This document shows positions 1 through 7,940 of a DNA stretch of 52,850 bases, one piece after another; position 1 is the stretch's first letter; each line of letters begins with the position of its first letter. Below the pieces are notes generated by a model, which worked only from the letters and a program-made list of their open reading frames with translations, was not told the origin of the DNA and did no database searches. Position numbers and translations under genes: made by a program. The DNA is from JAGQUL01 sp038212015 (GTDB lineage Bacteria > Actinomycetota > Thermoleophilia > Gaiellales > SKUG01), in NCBI GenBank assembly GCA_038212015.1, contig JBBQUY010000015.1:1-52850 (forward strand), in the 5' to 3' direction.

Positions 1-1
1 C

Positions 2-46
2 GGGGTCACGAACGGCGCCGACGAACTGGCCGCAGAAGATGCGTGA
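2..46 (+). CDS. C-terminal end of an unidentified upstream gene (partial)
   Basis: An open frame enters from the left edge and ends with TGA at 44-46, leaving only 14 residues ending in ...ELAAEDA. Because it sits 70 nt before ftsZ on the same strand, it could be the tail of another division gene such as ftsQ or ftsA, but the fragment carries no diagnostic motif. The assignment rests only on position, reading frame and acidic composition. Confidence 0.3.
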   Translation, partial: GVTNGADELAAEDA

Positions 47-116
47 TGCAGGCGGAATCCGCCCCACGTTGTAGATTGCGGCGAACCATCCAGAGACAGG
101 ATCGGGTGACGGCAGC

Positions 117-1223
117 ATGCCTACTCAGGACAGCTCCAAGAACTACCTCGCAGTGATCAAGGTCGTCGGCGTCGGCGGCGGCGGCACGAACGCCGTCAAC
201 CGCATGGTCGACGCGGGACTTCGCGGCGTGGAATTCATCGCGGTGAACACCGATGCGCAGGCGCTGCTCATGTGCGACGCGCAGGTGAAGATCCACATCG
301 GATCGAAGCTCACGCGCGGCCTCGGCGCAGGCGCGGAGCCGAGCATCGGCCAGGAAGCCGCGATGGAAAGCCGCGATGAACTCAAGGAAGCGCTCAAGGG
401 CGCGGACATGGTGTTCGTCACGGCAGGCGAAGGCGGCGGCACCGGCACCGGCGCGGCCCCGGTCGTCGCGGAGATCGCTCGCGAGCTCGGAGCGCTCACC
501 GTCGGCGTGGTCACCAAGCCCTTCATGTTCGAGGGCAACAAGCGCATGCAGAGCGCCGAGGCCGGCACCAAGGTGCTCAAGGACAAGGTCGACACGCTCA
601 TCGTCATCCCCAACGACAAGCTGCTGCAGGTCGTCGGCAAGGACACCTCGATCGTCGATGCGTTCCGCGTCGCCGACGACGTCTTGCGCCAGGGCGTGCA
701 GGGCATCACCGACCTGATCACGGTCCCGGGCCTCATCAACCTCGACTTCGCGGACGTGCGCACGATCATGCGCGAGGCCGGTTCCGCACTCATGGGCATC
801 GGCACCGCCAGCGCGGAGAACCGTGCCGCCGAAGCTGCCAAGAGCGCCATCTCCAGCCCGCTGCTCGAAGCGAGCGTCGAAGGAGCCACCGGCATCCTGC
901 TCAACATCACCGGCGGCCCCGACCTCGGCCTGTTCGAGGTCAACGAGGCCGCGGAGATCGTCTCCAGTGCCGCGGACTCTTCGGCCAACATCATCTTCGG
1001 TGCGGTCATCGACGAGGCGATGGGTGACGAGGTTCGTGTCACCGTCGTCGCAACGGGCTTCGATCGCAAGGGCGGCACGCGCCCCGCAGCCGCGATGGCC
1101 GGACGACCGCTCGACGAGCCCCGGTGGGGACGCGGCACCGCCAAGCCGTCGGGCGGCGGACAGCAGCAGTCGTCGAGCGGGGACGAGGACTTCGACATCC
1201 CCGCGTTTCTGCGAGATGAGTAG
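117..1223 (+). CDS. ftsZ: Cell division protein FtsZ
   Basis: This is the tubulin-like GTPase that polymerises into the cytokinetic Z-ring. The 368-residue protein has the full FtsZ layout: nucleotide-binding GVGGGGTNAVNRM near residues 18-30, the tubulin signature GGGTGTGAAP at about 107-116, the T7 synergy-loop region NLDFADVR near 210, and a short linker ending in the conserved C-terminal peptide DIPAFLRDE that binds membrane tethers or regulators. The length is normal for a bacterial FtsZ with a short linker. The ATG at 117 has only a weak ribosome-binding site; a TAGATT box at 72-77 could be its -10. The next gene follows 14 nt downstream, so the two may be cotranscribed. Identification is secure. 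Confidence 0.97.
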   Translation: MPTQDSSKNYLAVIKVVGVGGGGTNAVNRMVDAGLRGVEFIAVNTDAQALLMCDAQVKIHIGSKLTRGLGAGAEPSIGQEAAMESRDELKEALKGADMVFVTAGEGGGTGTGAAPVVAEIARELGALTVGVVTKPFMFEGNKRMQSAEAGTKVLKDKVDTLIVIPNDKLLQVVGKDTSIVDAFRVADDVLRQGVQGITDLITVPGLINLDFADVRTIMREAGSALMGIGTASAENRAAEAAKSAISSPLLEASVEGATGILLNITGGPDLGLFEVNEAAEIVSSAADSSANIIFGAVIDEAMGDEVRVTVVATGFDRKGGTRPAAAMAGRPLDEPRWGRGTAKPSGGGQQQSSSGDEDFDIPAFLRDE

Positions 1224-1237
1224 GGGAACGTGAGGTC

Positions 1238-2092
1238 ATGGCGACCATGACCAGCTCGACCGCGACAGCCACCCAGCGAAGAGCCGACTGTGAGCGCATC
1301 GCGCGCGAAGCGTCCCGCCTGCTCAAGAGTCGCTTCGGCGACCCGGGCAAGGTGAGCGACAAGGGCGATCCGTCGGTGATGTACGACGTCGTCACCGAAG
1401 TCGACGTGCTTGCCGAGCAGCTCGTGCTCGGCCTCATCCACGAATGTGCACCTGAGGCATTCGTCCTTGCCGAAGAAGGCGGGATGACCGGCGTCGGTGG
1501 CGTGGTCGAGGAGGTGGAAGATCCGAGCACCGTCGAAGAGCTGTGGATCGTCGACCCCCTCGACGGCACCATCAACTTCGCGCACGGCATTCCGCACTTT
1601 GCCGTGTCCGTCGCCTGCTGGCGACGCGGCGAGCCGTTCGCCGGCGCGATCGCCGATCCGATGGTCGGCGAGCTGTTCTCATTCGAGCGAACGAGCGCCG
1701 ATGACCAGTCCGCATGGCATGACGGCAAGCGCGTCGAGCTCGTCGATCCCGGCGGGGCCGGCAATTCGCTCGTCTACGTGGGCAGCAGCGCGTCGCGCGA
1801 GCCCGAGCTCATCGCCAAATTCCGTGGCGTGCGGCAGCTCGCATCTGCCGCGCTCGCGCTCGTCTGGGTCGGGGTCGGACGATGCGGCGCGTACGTGCAG
1901 CTCGGTTCGCTCAATCCCTGGGACTGGGCTGTCGGCGTGCCGTTCATCCACGCCGCGGGCGGAGTCGTGAGCGACGAGACGGGCCGCGGCTGGCCCGCGC
2001 CGCTCGACCGTGCCACCGGAATTATCGCCGCCGCACCGAGCGTGCATGCGGACGTCGCGACGCTCGTGGAAGACCGCGCAGAGGAGCCCTGA
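1238..2092 (+). CDS. Inositol monophosphatase family protein
   Basis: This is a metal-dependent phosphatase of the IMPase/FBPase superfamily, acting on inositol-1-phosphate or a related small phosphomonoester. The 284-residue protein shows the metal-binding set: LAEEGG at about 78-82, IVDPLDGTINFAHG at 104-117 (motif DPLDGT) and PWDWAVGVPFIHAAGG in the C-terminal half (motif WD..AG). The actual substrate cannot be read from the motifs; SuhB-like, histidinol-phosphate or fructose-bisphosphate activities occur in the same family. It begins 14 nt after ftsZ, suggesting a shared transcript, though no functional link to division is implied. A second ATG three codons in is an alternative start. Confidence 0.88.
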   Translation: MATMTSSTATATQRRADCERIAREASRLLKSRFGDPGKVSDKGDPSVMYDVVTEVDVLAEQLVLGLIHECAPEAFVLAEEGGMTGVGGVVEEVEDPSTVEELWIVDPLDGTINFAHGIPHFAVSVACWRRGEPFAGAIADPMVGELFSFERTSADDQSAWHDGKRVELVDPGGAGNSLVYVGSSASREPELIAKFRGVRQLASAALALVWVGVGRCGAYVQLGSLNPWDWAVGVPFIHAAGGVVSDETGRGWPAPLDRATGIIAAAPSVHADVATLVEDRAEEP

Positions 2093-2107
2093 AGCGCTGG
2101 GGTCCGT

Positions 2108-2136
2108 TTGCGTCGCGTGCAACGTGCGCGTACGGT
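2108..2136 (+). promoter_or_regulatory. Promoter for the secreted peptidoglycan hydrolase gene
   Basis: TTGCGT at 2108-2113 and TACGGT at 2131-2136 are separated by 17 nt, a standard housekeeping-sigma arrangement. Transcription would start near 2143, about 30 nt before the ATG at 2175. This is a sequence match only. Confidence 0.5.
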
Positions 2137-2174
2137 TCAATGCATCCCACGTCCGCGCCGATGCTCGAGGTGGC

Positions 2175-3518
2175 ATGCCACGCCTGATCGCACCCCTGCT
2201 CGTCTTCGCCGCCATCGCACTCGCGCTGGTGGCACCGACGCATGCGGTCGCGGCAGCGGCCAAGCCGCCCACCGCGGCTGAGCTCGACGCATATCTCGCA
2301 TCCAAGAGCTCACCGATGACCGGCCAGGGCGCAGCGTTCGTGGCGAGCGGCGGGCAGTGGCAGGTCGACCCTCGTCTGGTCGTCGCGATCGCCGGTGCGG
2401 AATCCAGCTTCGGCCAGATCACCTGCGCGCCCTTCAACGCATGGGGCTGGGGCTGCCCGAACGGCCCGTACAGGTTCGAGTCCTGGGCGGACGGCTTCGA
2501 CACCGTCATGAAGGGCCTGCGCACGAACTACCTGTCCGAGGGACGAACGAGCGTCGCGCTCATCCACCAGAAGTACGCACCGGTCGGAGCCGCCAACGAT
2601 CCGACCGGCCTCAACAACCACTGGACGATCAACGTCTCGCGCTTCATGGTCGAGATGGGCGGCGATCCCAACGACGTCGACCTGGACGGCATCGCCGGCA
2701 CGCTGCCACTCGGTCCGCTCGGCGGCGCACCGCTCGACAGCTTCGGATTCACGGAGGAGCCCGACGCTGCCGCGGCCGACGACGCCGACGAACCCCAGCT
2801 CAAGGTTGCCGCCGGAACGCCGCGCCCGCTCGTCGTGCGCATCCGCAATACCGGCTACGTCGCCTGGCGCACGTCGGACGTTCGCCTGCGCCGCGTCGAC
2901 GGCGAATCGCGCGTGGTGGGTGCCGAGTTCGGAGCGCTCGCCAACGCCGGCGCCGTCAAGCCGAACGCCGTCGCCGAGTTCGTGGTGCAGCTCGCCGCAG
3001 CCGGCGTCAGCGACGGCACCGCCACCACCGTGTGGCGACTCGAAGGGCCCTCCGGGCCGTTTGGAGCAGAAATCGTGCGTGACGTCGGATTCTCCGTCCC
3101 CGCATTCGTGGCGACCGAGCCCGAGATCGACGTGCAGCCCGCCAACGGCGGCATCAACCCGAACGCCGAGCCTGCCTGGACCGTGATCGTCCGCGTGCGG
3201 AACTCCGGCTCCCTCGACTGGGTGCGCGACGGCGACGATGGCGTGCTGCTTGGCCTGGCGGACGCCGCCGGTCGCCCGCACGGCGCCGAAGGCTGGATCA
3301 ACGAGCGCGCCGCCACCCGCATGCTCGAACGTCGCGCCGCCCCCGGCGAGATCGCCACGTTCGCGTTCCGCGTGCGCGGAACGGGCACCACGCTCGCGCT
3401 GCGCCCGTTCCGGGCCGACGGCTGGGCGGTCGGCGATGTCGCCTACGTCGAGCTCGGCACCGTCGCACCGGCGCTCTCCGAAGCCCTGCGCGAGCGCGTA
3501 GAACCCGCCGACGGCTGA
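2175..3518 (+). CDS. Secreted glucosaminidase/lysozyme-like protein with NBR1-type Ig domains
   Basis: This 447-residue protein is predicted to be exported: MPRLIAPLLVFAAIALALVA is followed by a cleavage-type AVAAAA. The ATG at 2175 was chosen because it opens directly into this signal peptide; an upstream in-frame extension to 2010 would bury it and overlap the preceding gene. After about 35 residues comes a lysozyme/glucosaminidase-type domain, with the catalytic Glu in the AGAESSFGQ segment, an AWGWG motif and a helix-rich region ending near residue 170. The C-terminal part holds two similar beta-sandwich segments of the NBR1 Ig-like type, recognisable by VRIRNTGYVAW and VRVRNSGSLDW (the conserved N-x-G-x-x-x-W pattern). 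A role in cell-wall turnover is likely. The exact bond cleaved is not determined by sequence. Confidence 0.8.
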   Translation: MPRLIAPLLVFAAIALALVAPTHAVAAAAKPPTAAELDAYLASKSSPMTGQGAAFVASGGQWQVDPRLVVAIAGAESSFGQITCAPFNAWGWGCPNGPYRFESWADGFDTVMKGLRTNYLSEGRTSVALIHQKYAPVGAANDPTGLNNHWTINVSRFMVEMGGDPNDVDLDGIAGTLPLGPLGGAPLDSFGFTEEPDAAAADDADEPQLKVAAGTPRPLVVRIRNTGYVAWRTSDVRLRRVDGESRVVGAEFGALANAGAVKPNAVAEFVVQLAAAGVSDGTATTVWRLEGPSGPFGAEIVRDVGFSVPAFVATEPEIDVQPANGGINPNAEPAWTVIVRVRNSGSLDWVRDGDDGVLLGLADAAGRPHGAEGWINERAATRMLERRAAPGEIATFAFRVRGTGTTLALRPFRADGWAVGDVAYVELGTVAPALSEALRERVEPADG

Positions 3519-3570
3519 TCCGGCCGCCGGTTCGCGTCACTTGTCGTTTGCGGCGCGGTCCGCAGTCCGG

Positions 3571-3683
3571 TACCATTCCCACTTCGTGCCCCCGCTCGTG
3601 CTGCTGCATGGGATCCGGGTGCACACGCACGCGGCGCCGCCCCAAGCCCGATGGCTGCCGCGCAAGGTTCCAAGGAGCAGATC
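3571..3683 (+). promoter_or_regulatory. Probable promoter and leader of the rplU-rpmA-obg operon
   Basis: TACCAT at 3571-3576 is a plausible -10, giving a leader of about 100 nt before rplU. The leader is GC-rich and contains an in-frame ATG at 3651, but the ribosome-binding site AAGGAG at 3672-3677 lies 6 nt before GTG 3684 and fixes the start there. Leaders of ribosomal-protein operons are often autoregulated. I do not see a structure that can be assigned to a known L21 leader. Confidence 0.4.
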
Positions 3684-3986
3684 GTGTACGCAGTCATCAA
3701 GGTCGCCGGCAAGCAGCACCGCGTCGAAAAGGGACGCTGGTTCCTCGTCGACCAGCCCGAAGCGCAGGACATCACCGCCGAGGTGCTGCTCGTTGCCGAC
3801 GGCAAGAAGGTCACGCTGGGCACGGACGCCGCCAAGGCGACCGTCAAGCTCTCCAAGACGGGCACCGTCCGCATCCGCGGCGAGCGCTCCATGAAATTCA
3901 AGCCGAAGGAAGCGCGCTCGAGCAAGCGCGTCCTCGGCTACCGCCGCACGCTGGTGAAGGTCACCTGCGACTCGATCAGCCTCTGA
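3684..3986 (+). CDS. rplU: 50S ribosomal protein L21
   Basis: This is a structural component of the large ribosomal subunit that binds 23S rRNA. The 100-residue product starts with the canonical (M)YAVIKVAGKQHRVEKG and ends with the family pattern RVLGYRRTLVKVTCDSISL. GTG 3684 was chosen over the in-frame ATG 3651 because AAGGAG lies 6 nt upstream of it and because L21 proteins normally begin at MYAVI; the result matches the usual length of about 103 residues. It is first in the conserved rplU-rpmA-obg operon, with rpmA 34 nt downstream. Confidence 0.95.
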   Translation: MYAVIKVAGKQHRVEKGRWFLVDQPEAQDITAEVLLVADGKKVTLGTDAAKATVKLSKTGTVRIRGERSMKFKPKEARSSKRVLGYRRTLVKVTCDSISL

Positions 3987-4020
3987 GCTGCAACCAACGG
4001 ATCCAGGGAGAGACACTCAG

Positions 4021-4278
4021 ATGGCACATAAGAAGGGTCAGGGTTCCAGCCGAAACGGTCGCGACTCGAACGCGCAGCGCCTCGGCGTGAAGCGCTTCGA
4101 CGGCCAGCTGGTCCATTCGGGCACCATCATCGTTCGTCAGCGCGGCACGAAGTTCCAGCCGGGCGACGGCGCGATGATCGGCAAGGACGACACCGTGTTC
4201 GCGTGTGTCACCGGCGTCGTGAAGTTCCGACGCGGTCGTCGTGGCCGACACGTCGACGTGATCGAGCAGGCCGGCTGA
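4021..4278 (+). CDS. rpmA: 50S ribosomal protein L27
   Basis: This is a large-subunit protein whose N-terminus reaches the peptidyl-transferase centre. The 85-residue product begins MAHKKGQGSSRNGRDSNAQR and includes RLGVKRFDGQ and IIVRQRGTKFQPG, which are diagnostic for L27. The N-terminus needs no proteolytic processing of the Firmicutes type, since it starts directly at MAHKK. GGGAGAG just upstream of the ATG acts as the ribosome-binding site. It is cotranscribed with rplU and obg. Confidence 0.97.
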   Translation: MAHKKGQGSSRNGRDSNAQRLGVKRFDGQLVHSGTIIVRQRGTKFQPGDGAMIGKDDTVFACVTGVVKFRRGRRGRHVDVIEQAG

Positions 4279-4280
4279 CA

Positions 4281-4314
4281 CCCGGGCTTCGCCTGGGAAG
4301 GCAGCTGACCTTCC
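4281..4314 (+). promoter_or_regulatory. Two adjacent RNA hairpins abutting the obg start codon
   Basis: CCCGGGC-TTC-GCCTGGG (4281-4297) can fold as a 7-bp stem with one G-U pair. GGAAGG-CAGCTGA-CCTTCC (4296-4314) forms a 6-bp stem ending exactly one base before the GTG of obg. The two share two bases, so they are mutually exclusive at the edge. The only purine-rich ribosome-binding candidate (GGAAGG) is inside the second stem. This could lower obg translation relative to rplU and rpmA. Confidence 0.4.
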
Positions 4315-5709
4315 GTGTTCTTCGACAAAGTCACCATCGTCCTGCGCGCCGGTCGCGGCGGTGACGGTTCTGCGTCCATGCGACGCGAGGCGCACGTTCC
4401 GCGCGGCGGCGTCGACGGCGGCGACGGCGGCGACGGCGGCTCGATCATCCTGCGCGTCGATCCGTCTCGACGCGACCTCGCACACCTGCGCCGCCGGCTC
4501 GTGTACGCCGCCGAAGACGGCGGATCCGGTACCCGCAAGAAGCAGCACGGCAAGCGAGGCCTCGACCGAGTGATCGAAGTGCCCGCGGGCACGCAGGCCT
4601 TCGGCGAAGACGGTCGCAAGCTCTGCGACCTCGTGTATCCGGGCCAGGAAGCGGTCGTCGCCAAGGGCGGCAAGGGCGGCTGGGGCAACACGCACTTCAC
4701 GAGCAGCGTCCGGCGCGCGCCGACGTTCGCGGAGATCGGCCTGCCGGGCGAGGAGTTCCGCGCCGAGATGCGCCTCAAGCTCATGGCGGACGCCGCGCTC
4801 GCGGGCTGGCCCAACGCCGGCAAGAGCTCGCTGCTGCGACGCATCTCCAACGCGAAGCCGAAGGTCGGTGACTACCCCTTCACGACGCTCGCACCCGTGC
4901 TCGGCACGATCGAGCGCCCCGACGGATCCCAGGTCGTCGTCGTCGACGTGCCCGGACTGCTCGAAGGCGCGTCGGAGGGCATCGGCATGGGGCACGAGTT
5001 CCTGTCGCACTTCGAGCGCGCCCGGATCATGGTGCACCTGATCAGCCTCGAACACGCGCTCGAGGATCCATCGAAGGTCGCAGACGCCGCACGCGTGATC
5101 CAGACCGAGCTGTGGCGATTCGACCCGCGCATCGCGCAGCTGCCGCAGATCGTGGTGCTCAGCAAGCGCGACCTCGTCGACGACGAGACAGCCGCTGCGT
5201 CACGTGACGCACTCATCCACGCGATGGAGGAGCTCGCGGGCGAACGAGGACCGCTCATCGCGGTGCACGAGGTGTCGACGATCACGGGCCAGGGCCTGGC
5301 AGCGTTCCTGACGGACCTGTTCAAGGCGACCGACGAGTATGGCGAGCACGTCACGACCGAGGCGCGCCGCCCCGACACCGAGCTCGACGAGTACCGCGTG
5401 TACCGACCTCGGCCGCGGCGACGTCGCTGGCGCATCTTCCGCGAGCGCGACACCTTCAGGATCGTCGGCGACCCGTCGATGCGTGCGCTCGCCGAGCGAG
5501 CCGAAGAGGACGACCAGGCCCGCGAGCGCCTGTCCGACTTCCTCGAGGAGACCGGGGCGCTGCGCGCACTGAAGGCTGCCGGTGCACGAAACGGCACGAC
5601 GGTCGAGGCGTTCGGGATTCCCCTCGAGCTGTGGTGGGGTGCCGACTCCGGCGCGAGCGCCGAGGAGCTGGCCGCGGAAGCCGACCTCGAGGACTGGGCA
5701 ACCGACTAG
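4315..5709 (+). CDS. obg: GTPase Obg/CgtA, ribosome assembly
   Basis: Obg is an essential GTPase that binds the 50S subunit during its maturation. The 464-residue protein carries the glycine-rich Obg fold at the N-terminus (MFFDKVTIVLRAGRGGDGSA through GGKGGWGNTHF), then the G domain with P-loop GWPNAGKSSLL at about 163-173, switch region DYPFTTLAP, DVPG (G3) and SKRD (G4). The C-terminal OCT domain begins around EYRVYRPRP, followed by residues DTFRIVGDP. The length is normal for actinobacterial Obg. The start is GTG at 4315, 36 nt after rpmA, with its ribosome-binding region caught in a hairpin. Confidence 0.96.
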   Translation: MFFDKVTIVLRAGRGGDGSASMRREAHVPRGGVDGGDGGDGGSIILRVDPSRRDLAHLRRRLVYAAEDGGSGTRKKQHGKRGLDRVIEVPAGTQAFGEDGRKLCDLVYPGQEAVVAKGGKGGWGNTHFTSSVRRAPTFAEIGLPGEEFRAEMRLKLMADAALAGWPNAGKSSLLRRISNAKPKVGDYPFTTLAPVLGTIERPDGSQVVVVDVPGLLEGASEGIGMGHEFLSHFERARIMVHLISLEHALEDPSKVADAARVIQTELWRFDPRIAQLPQIVVLSKRDLVDDETAAASRDALIHAMEELAGERGPLIAVHEVSTITGQGLAAFLTDLFKATDEYGEHVTTEARRPDTELDEYRVYRPRPRRRRWRIFRERDTFRIVGDPSMRALAERAEEDDQARERLSDFLEETGALRALKAAGARNGTTVEAFGIPLELWWGADSGASAEELAAEADLEDWATD

Positions 5710-5764
5710 TGAACGTGGCAGAAAGCAGTCGCCGCGTCGCGTGAGTCGCGTGGTGTTGCACCGT

Positions 5765-5883
5765 GGCTTCGTACGACAAGGTCGAGTACCGCACGTCACG
5801 TACGAACCCGGTCCGGGATGGAGCGCGACTGCCGTCGGCTTCGTACGACAGCGTCGAGTACCGCATCTCACGTACGAACCCGG
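5765..5883 (+). repeat. Pair of 47-bp imperfect direct repeats, each with inverted CGTACG arms
   Basis: The 320-nt gap between obg and proA contains two copies of a 47-bp unit, at 5765-5811 and 5837-5883, spaced 72 bp start to start and differing at only a few positions. Each unit is bounded by inverted arms TTCGTACG and CGTACGAA (in copy 1, 5768-5775 and 5799-5806), so it could form a stem-loop. Flanking GG and CC extend the stem. I see no gene in the rest of the gap apart from the proA -10. This may be a dispersed intergenic repeat family or a binding-site pair. Confidence 0.75.
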
Positions 5884-6017
5884 ACGGGGATCGGCGGCCG
5901 CGGCGATCGATCGATCGAACGCAACGCGAGCGTGCGGCACGTCCAGCCGTCGCGGCACGTGCCCAAGCGTATTCCACCACGACCTTGAGGCAGAGGTTCG
6001 ATGATTGCCCTGCGCGG

Positions 6018-6023
6018 TACGGT
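6018..6023 (+). promoter_or_regulatory. -10 box of proA (leaderless)
   Basis: TACGGT ends 6 nt before the proA ATG, so transcription is predicted to begin at or next to the start codon. The intervening GGAGGC is too close to the ATG to act as a normal ribosome-binding site. Confidence 0.5.
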
Positions 6024-6029
6024 GGAGGC

Positions 6030-7238
6030 ATGAGCACGATCTCCGACCTCCAGCATGTCGACGTCGTCCGCGAGGCGGCGCGTTCCCTCGCCACCGCATC
6101 GCGCGAACAACGTGACGACGTGCTGCGCACGTTCGCGGCGACGCTCCGCCGCAATGCCGCCGAGCTGCTGTCGTTCAACCACGAGGACGTCGATCGCACA
6201 CGCGAGGAGGGGGTCGCCGAGTCGCTGCTCGACCGGCTCACGCTCACCGACGAGCGCGTGGAGGAGATGGCATCCGCCGTGGAGGCCGTGGCCGAGCTGG
6301 ACGACCCGGTGGGTGAGATCGTCGAGGCGCGCACGCTCGAGAACGGGCTGCGTCTGCAGCAGGTGCGGGTGCCGTTCGGGCTTGTATGCGTCGTCTACGA
6401 GGCCCGACCCAACGTCACCGCTGATGCGGCCGCGATCGCGATCAAGACCGGGAACGGCGTCGTCCTGCGTGGCTCGCGCCAGGCGCTGCTCACGAACCGC
6501 CACATCCACGAGTATCTGGCCCGCGCGATGGAAACGCACGGGCTGGACCAGCGAGCGATCTGGAATTTCCCGCCCGACGACCGGGACGCCTTCCGCGAGC
6601 TGATCGCCACAGAGGGGAGCGTCGACCTGGTCATCCCACGCGGCGGCGAGGGCCTCAAGAAGTTCCTGTACGAGCATGCACGCGTGCCGATCCTCGCGGC
6701 CGCCGGCGGCAACTGCCACGTGTTCGTCGACGAGAGCGCCGAGCGCGACATGGCGCGCGACATCGTCATCAATTCCAAGACCCAGCGACCGGGGGTCTGC
6801 AACGCGGCCGAGACGCTGCTCGTGCACGAGAACCGCGCGCACGACCTGCTTCCCTACCTCGTCGCGCACCTGGAGAACGCGGGGGTGGCGGTCCGGACCG
6901 ATGCCGAGGCGTTCGATACGGAATTCCTCGACATGGTGATCGCCGTGGGCACCGTCAAGGACGTCGACGAGGCGATCGAGCACATCAATCGGCACGGCAC
7001 CAAGCACTCCGAGGCGATCGTCACCGACGACGACGCCAACGCCGCGAAGTTCGTGGCGGGCGTCGATGCTGCGGCCGTGTACGTGAACGCCTCCACACGC
7101 TTCACCGACGGCGGCGTCTACGGGCTCGGTGCCGAGGTGGGCATCTCCACGAACAAGCTGCACGCGCGTGGGCCGATCGGGCTCAAGGAGCTGACGACCA
7201 CCAAGTACGTCGTCCACGGCGACGGGCACGTGCGCTGA
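6030..7238 (+). CDS. proA: Gamma-glutamyl phosphate reductase
   Basis: This is the second enzyme of proline synthesis: it reduces gamma-glutamyl phosphate with NADPH to glutamate 5-semialdehyde. The 402-residue protein has the aldehyde-dehydrogenase-like fold of ProA: PFGLVCVVYEARPNVTADAA and GNGVVLRGS in the cofactor domain, DLVIPRGGEGL, and the catalytic Cys in TQRPGVCNAAETLLVH. It ends with GLGAEVGISTNKLHARGPIG. ATG 6030 was chosen because the in-frame extension upstream runs through the 47-bp intergenic repeats. Its partner proB is 11 kb away in this window rather than adjacent. nadD follows within about 55 nt or overlaps. Confidence 0.95.
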   Translation: MSTISDLQHVDVVREAARSLATASREQRDDVLRTFAATLRRNAAELLSFNHEDVDRTREEGVAESLLDRLTLTDERVEEMASAVEAVAELDDPVGEIVEARTLENGLRLQQVRVPFGLVCVVYEARPNVTADAAAIAIKTGNGVVLRGSRQALLTNRHIHEYLARAMETHGLDQRAIWNFPPDDRDAFRELIATEGSVDLVIPRGGEGLKKFLYEHARVPILAAAGGNCHVFVDESAERDMARDIVINSKTQRPGVCNAAETLLVHENRAHDLLPYLVAHLENAGVAVRTDAEAFDTEFLDMVIAVGTVKDVDEAIEHINRHGTKHSEAIVTDDDANAAKFVAGVDAAAVYVNASTRFTDGGVYGLGAEVGISTNKLHARGPIGLKELTTTKYVVHGDGHVR

Positions 7239-7291
7239 GCAGCGAGCCCGGCATCGAGCTGCCCCGACGGCGCGGCACCTACCGCCTCGGC

Positions 7292-7936
7292 GTGTTCGGC
7301 AGCATGATGAACCCGCCGCACCTGGGGCACCGTGCGATCGTCGACGCAGTCCACCAGGCATGCTCGCTCGACCGAGTCGTGGTCGTGCCGAGCGGCATGC
7401 CACCGCATCGACCCGCACCTGAAGTCTCCGCCCGTGCGCGCCTGACGATGGCGGTGCGCGCGTTCGCGGACCTCGACCATGTCGTCGTGTCCGACACCGA
7501 AGTCGACCGTGGCGAACATGGCGAGCCCGGCTACATGGTCGACACGCTGGAGGAACTGCGCGACCTGCCGTCACTGCTCGGCTACGACGACCTCGAAGTC
7601 GTCACGACGCTGGTGGTCGGAGCCGACCAGGCGGTCGCGTTGCCGACCTGGCACCGATTCGACCGCATCACCGAGCTTGCGGAGATCGCGGTGGTGCGCC
7701 GTCCCGACCAGCTCGAGGACGGCCTCCTCGATGACGCACTGGCAGGACTCCGGGAGTCGTGGGGCATCGCGCCGACGATCGTCGACATGCCAGCGGTGGC
7801 GATCTCCTCGACGCTCGTTCGACAGGTGGCGGCACGCGGCGACCGCGTGGAGCTCGCGACGCTCGTCCCGGATGCGATCGTCGACGACGTGCTGCAGCTG
7901 TACGGATCGGGTGCGTCCACTACCGTCCGTCCCTGA
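7292..7936 (+). CDS. nadD: Nicotinate-nucleotide adenylyltransferase
   Basis: The enzyme transfers AMP from ATP to nicotinate mononucleotide, giving deamido-NAD+. The protein shows the nucleotidyltransferase motif FGSMMNPPHLGHR, followed by VVVPSGMPPHRPAPEVSARARL and a C-terminal ISSTLVRQ, all characteristic of NadD. The start is uncertain. GTG 7292 falls inside the first beta-strand (..YRLGVFG..), and no standard start codon lies in frame between it and the proA stop, only CTG at 7259. The true N-terminus may therefore be about 11 residues longer. It ends at 7936 within a TGAGCGCTCA palindrome that also contains the stop of the convergent gene. rsfS lies downstream, a common pairing. Confidence 0.9.
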   Translation: MFGSMMNPPHLGHRAIVDAVHQACSLDRVVVVPSGMPPHRPAPEVSARARLTMAVRAFADLDHVVVSDTEVDRGEHGEPGYMVDTLEELRDLPSLLGYDDLEVVTTLVVGADQAVALPTWHRFDRITELAEIAVVRRPDQLEDGLLDDALAGLRESWGIAPTIVDMPAVAISSTLVRQVAARGDRVELATLVPDAIVDDVLQLYGSGASTTVRP

Positions 7937-7940
7937 GCGC

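Noticed and set aside
2010..2174. N-terminal extension of the glucosaminidase-like gene
   Set aside because: It would overlap the preceding gene and place 55 polar residues before a clear signal peptide.
3651..3683. ATG 3651 as the rplU start
   Set aside because: AAGGAG sits 6 nt before GTG 3684 and L21 proteins begin at the residue encoded there.
5763..6029. N-terminal extension of proA through the 47-bp repeats
   Set aside because: The translated repeats are not part of ProA, and a -10 box lies 6 nt before ATG 6030.
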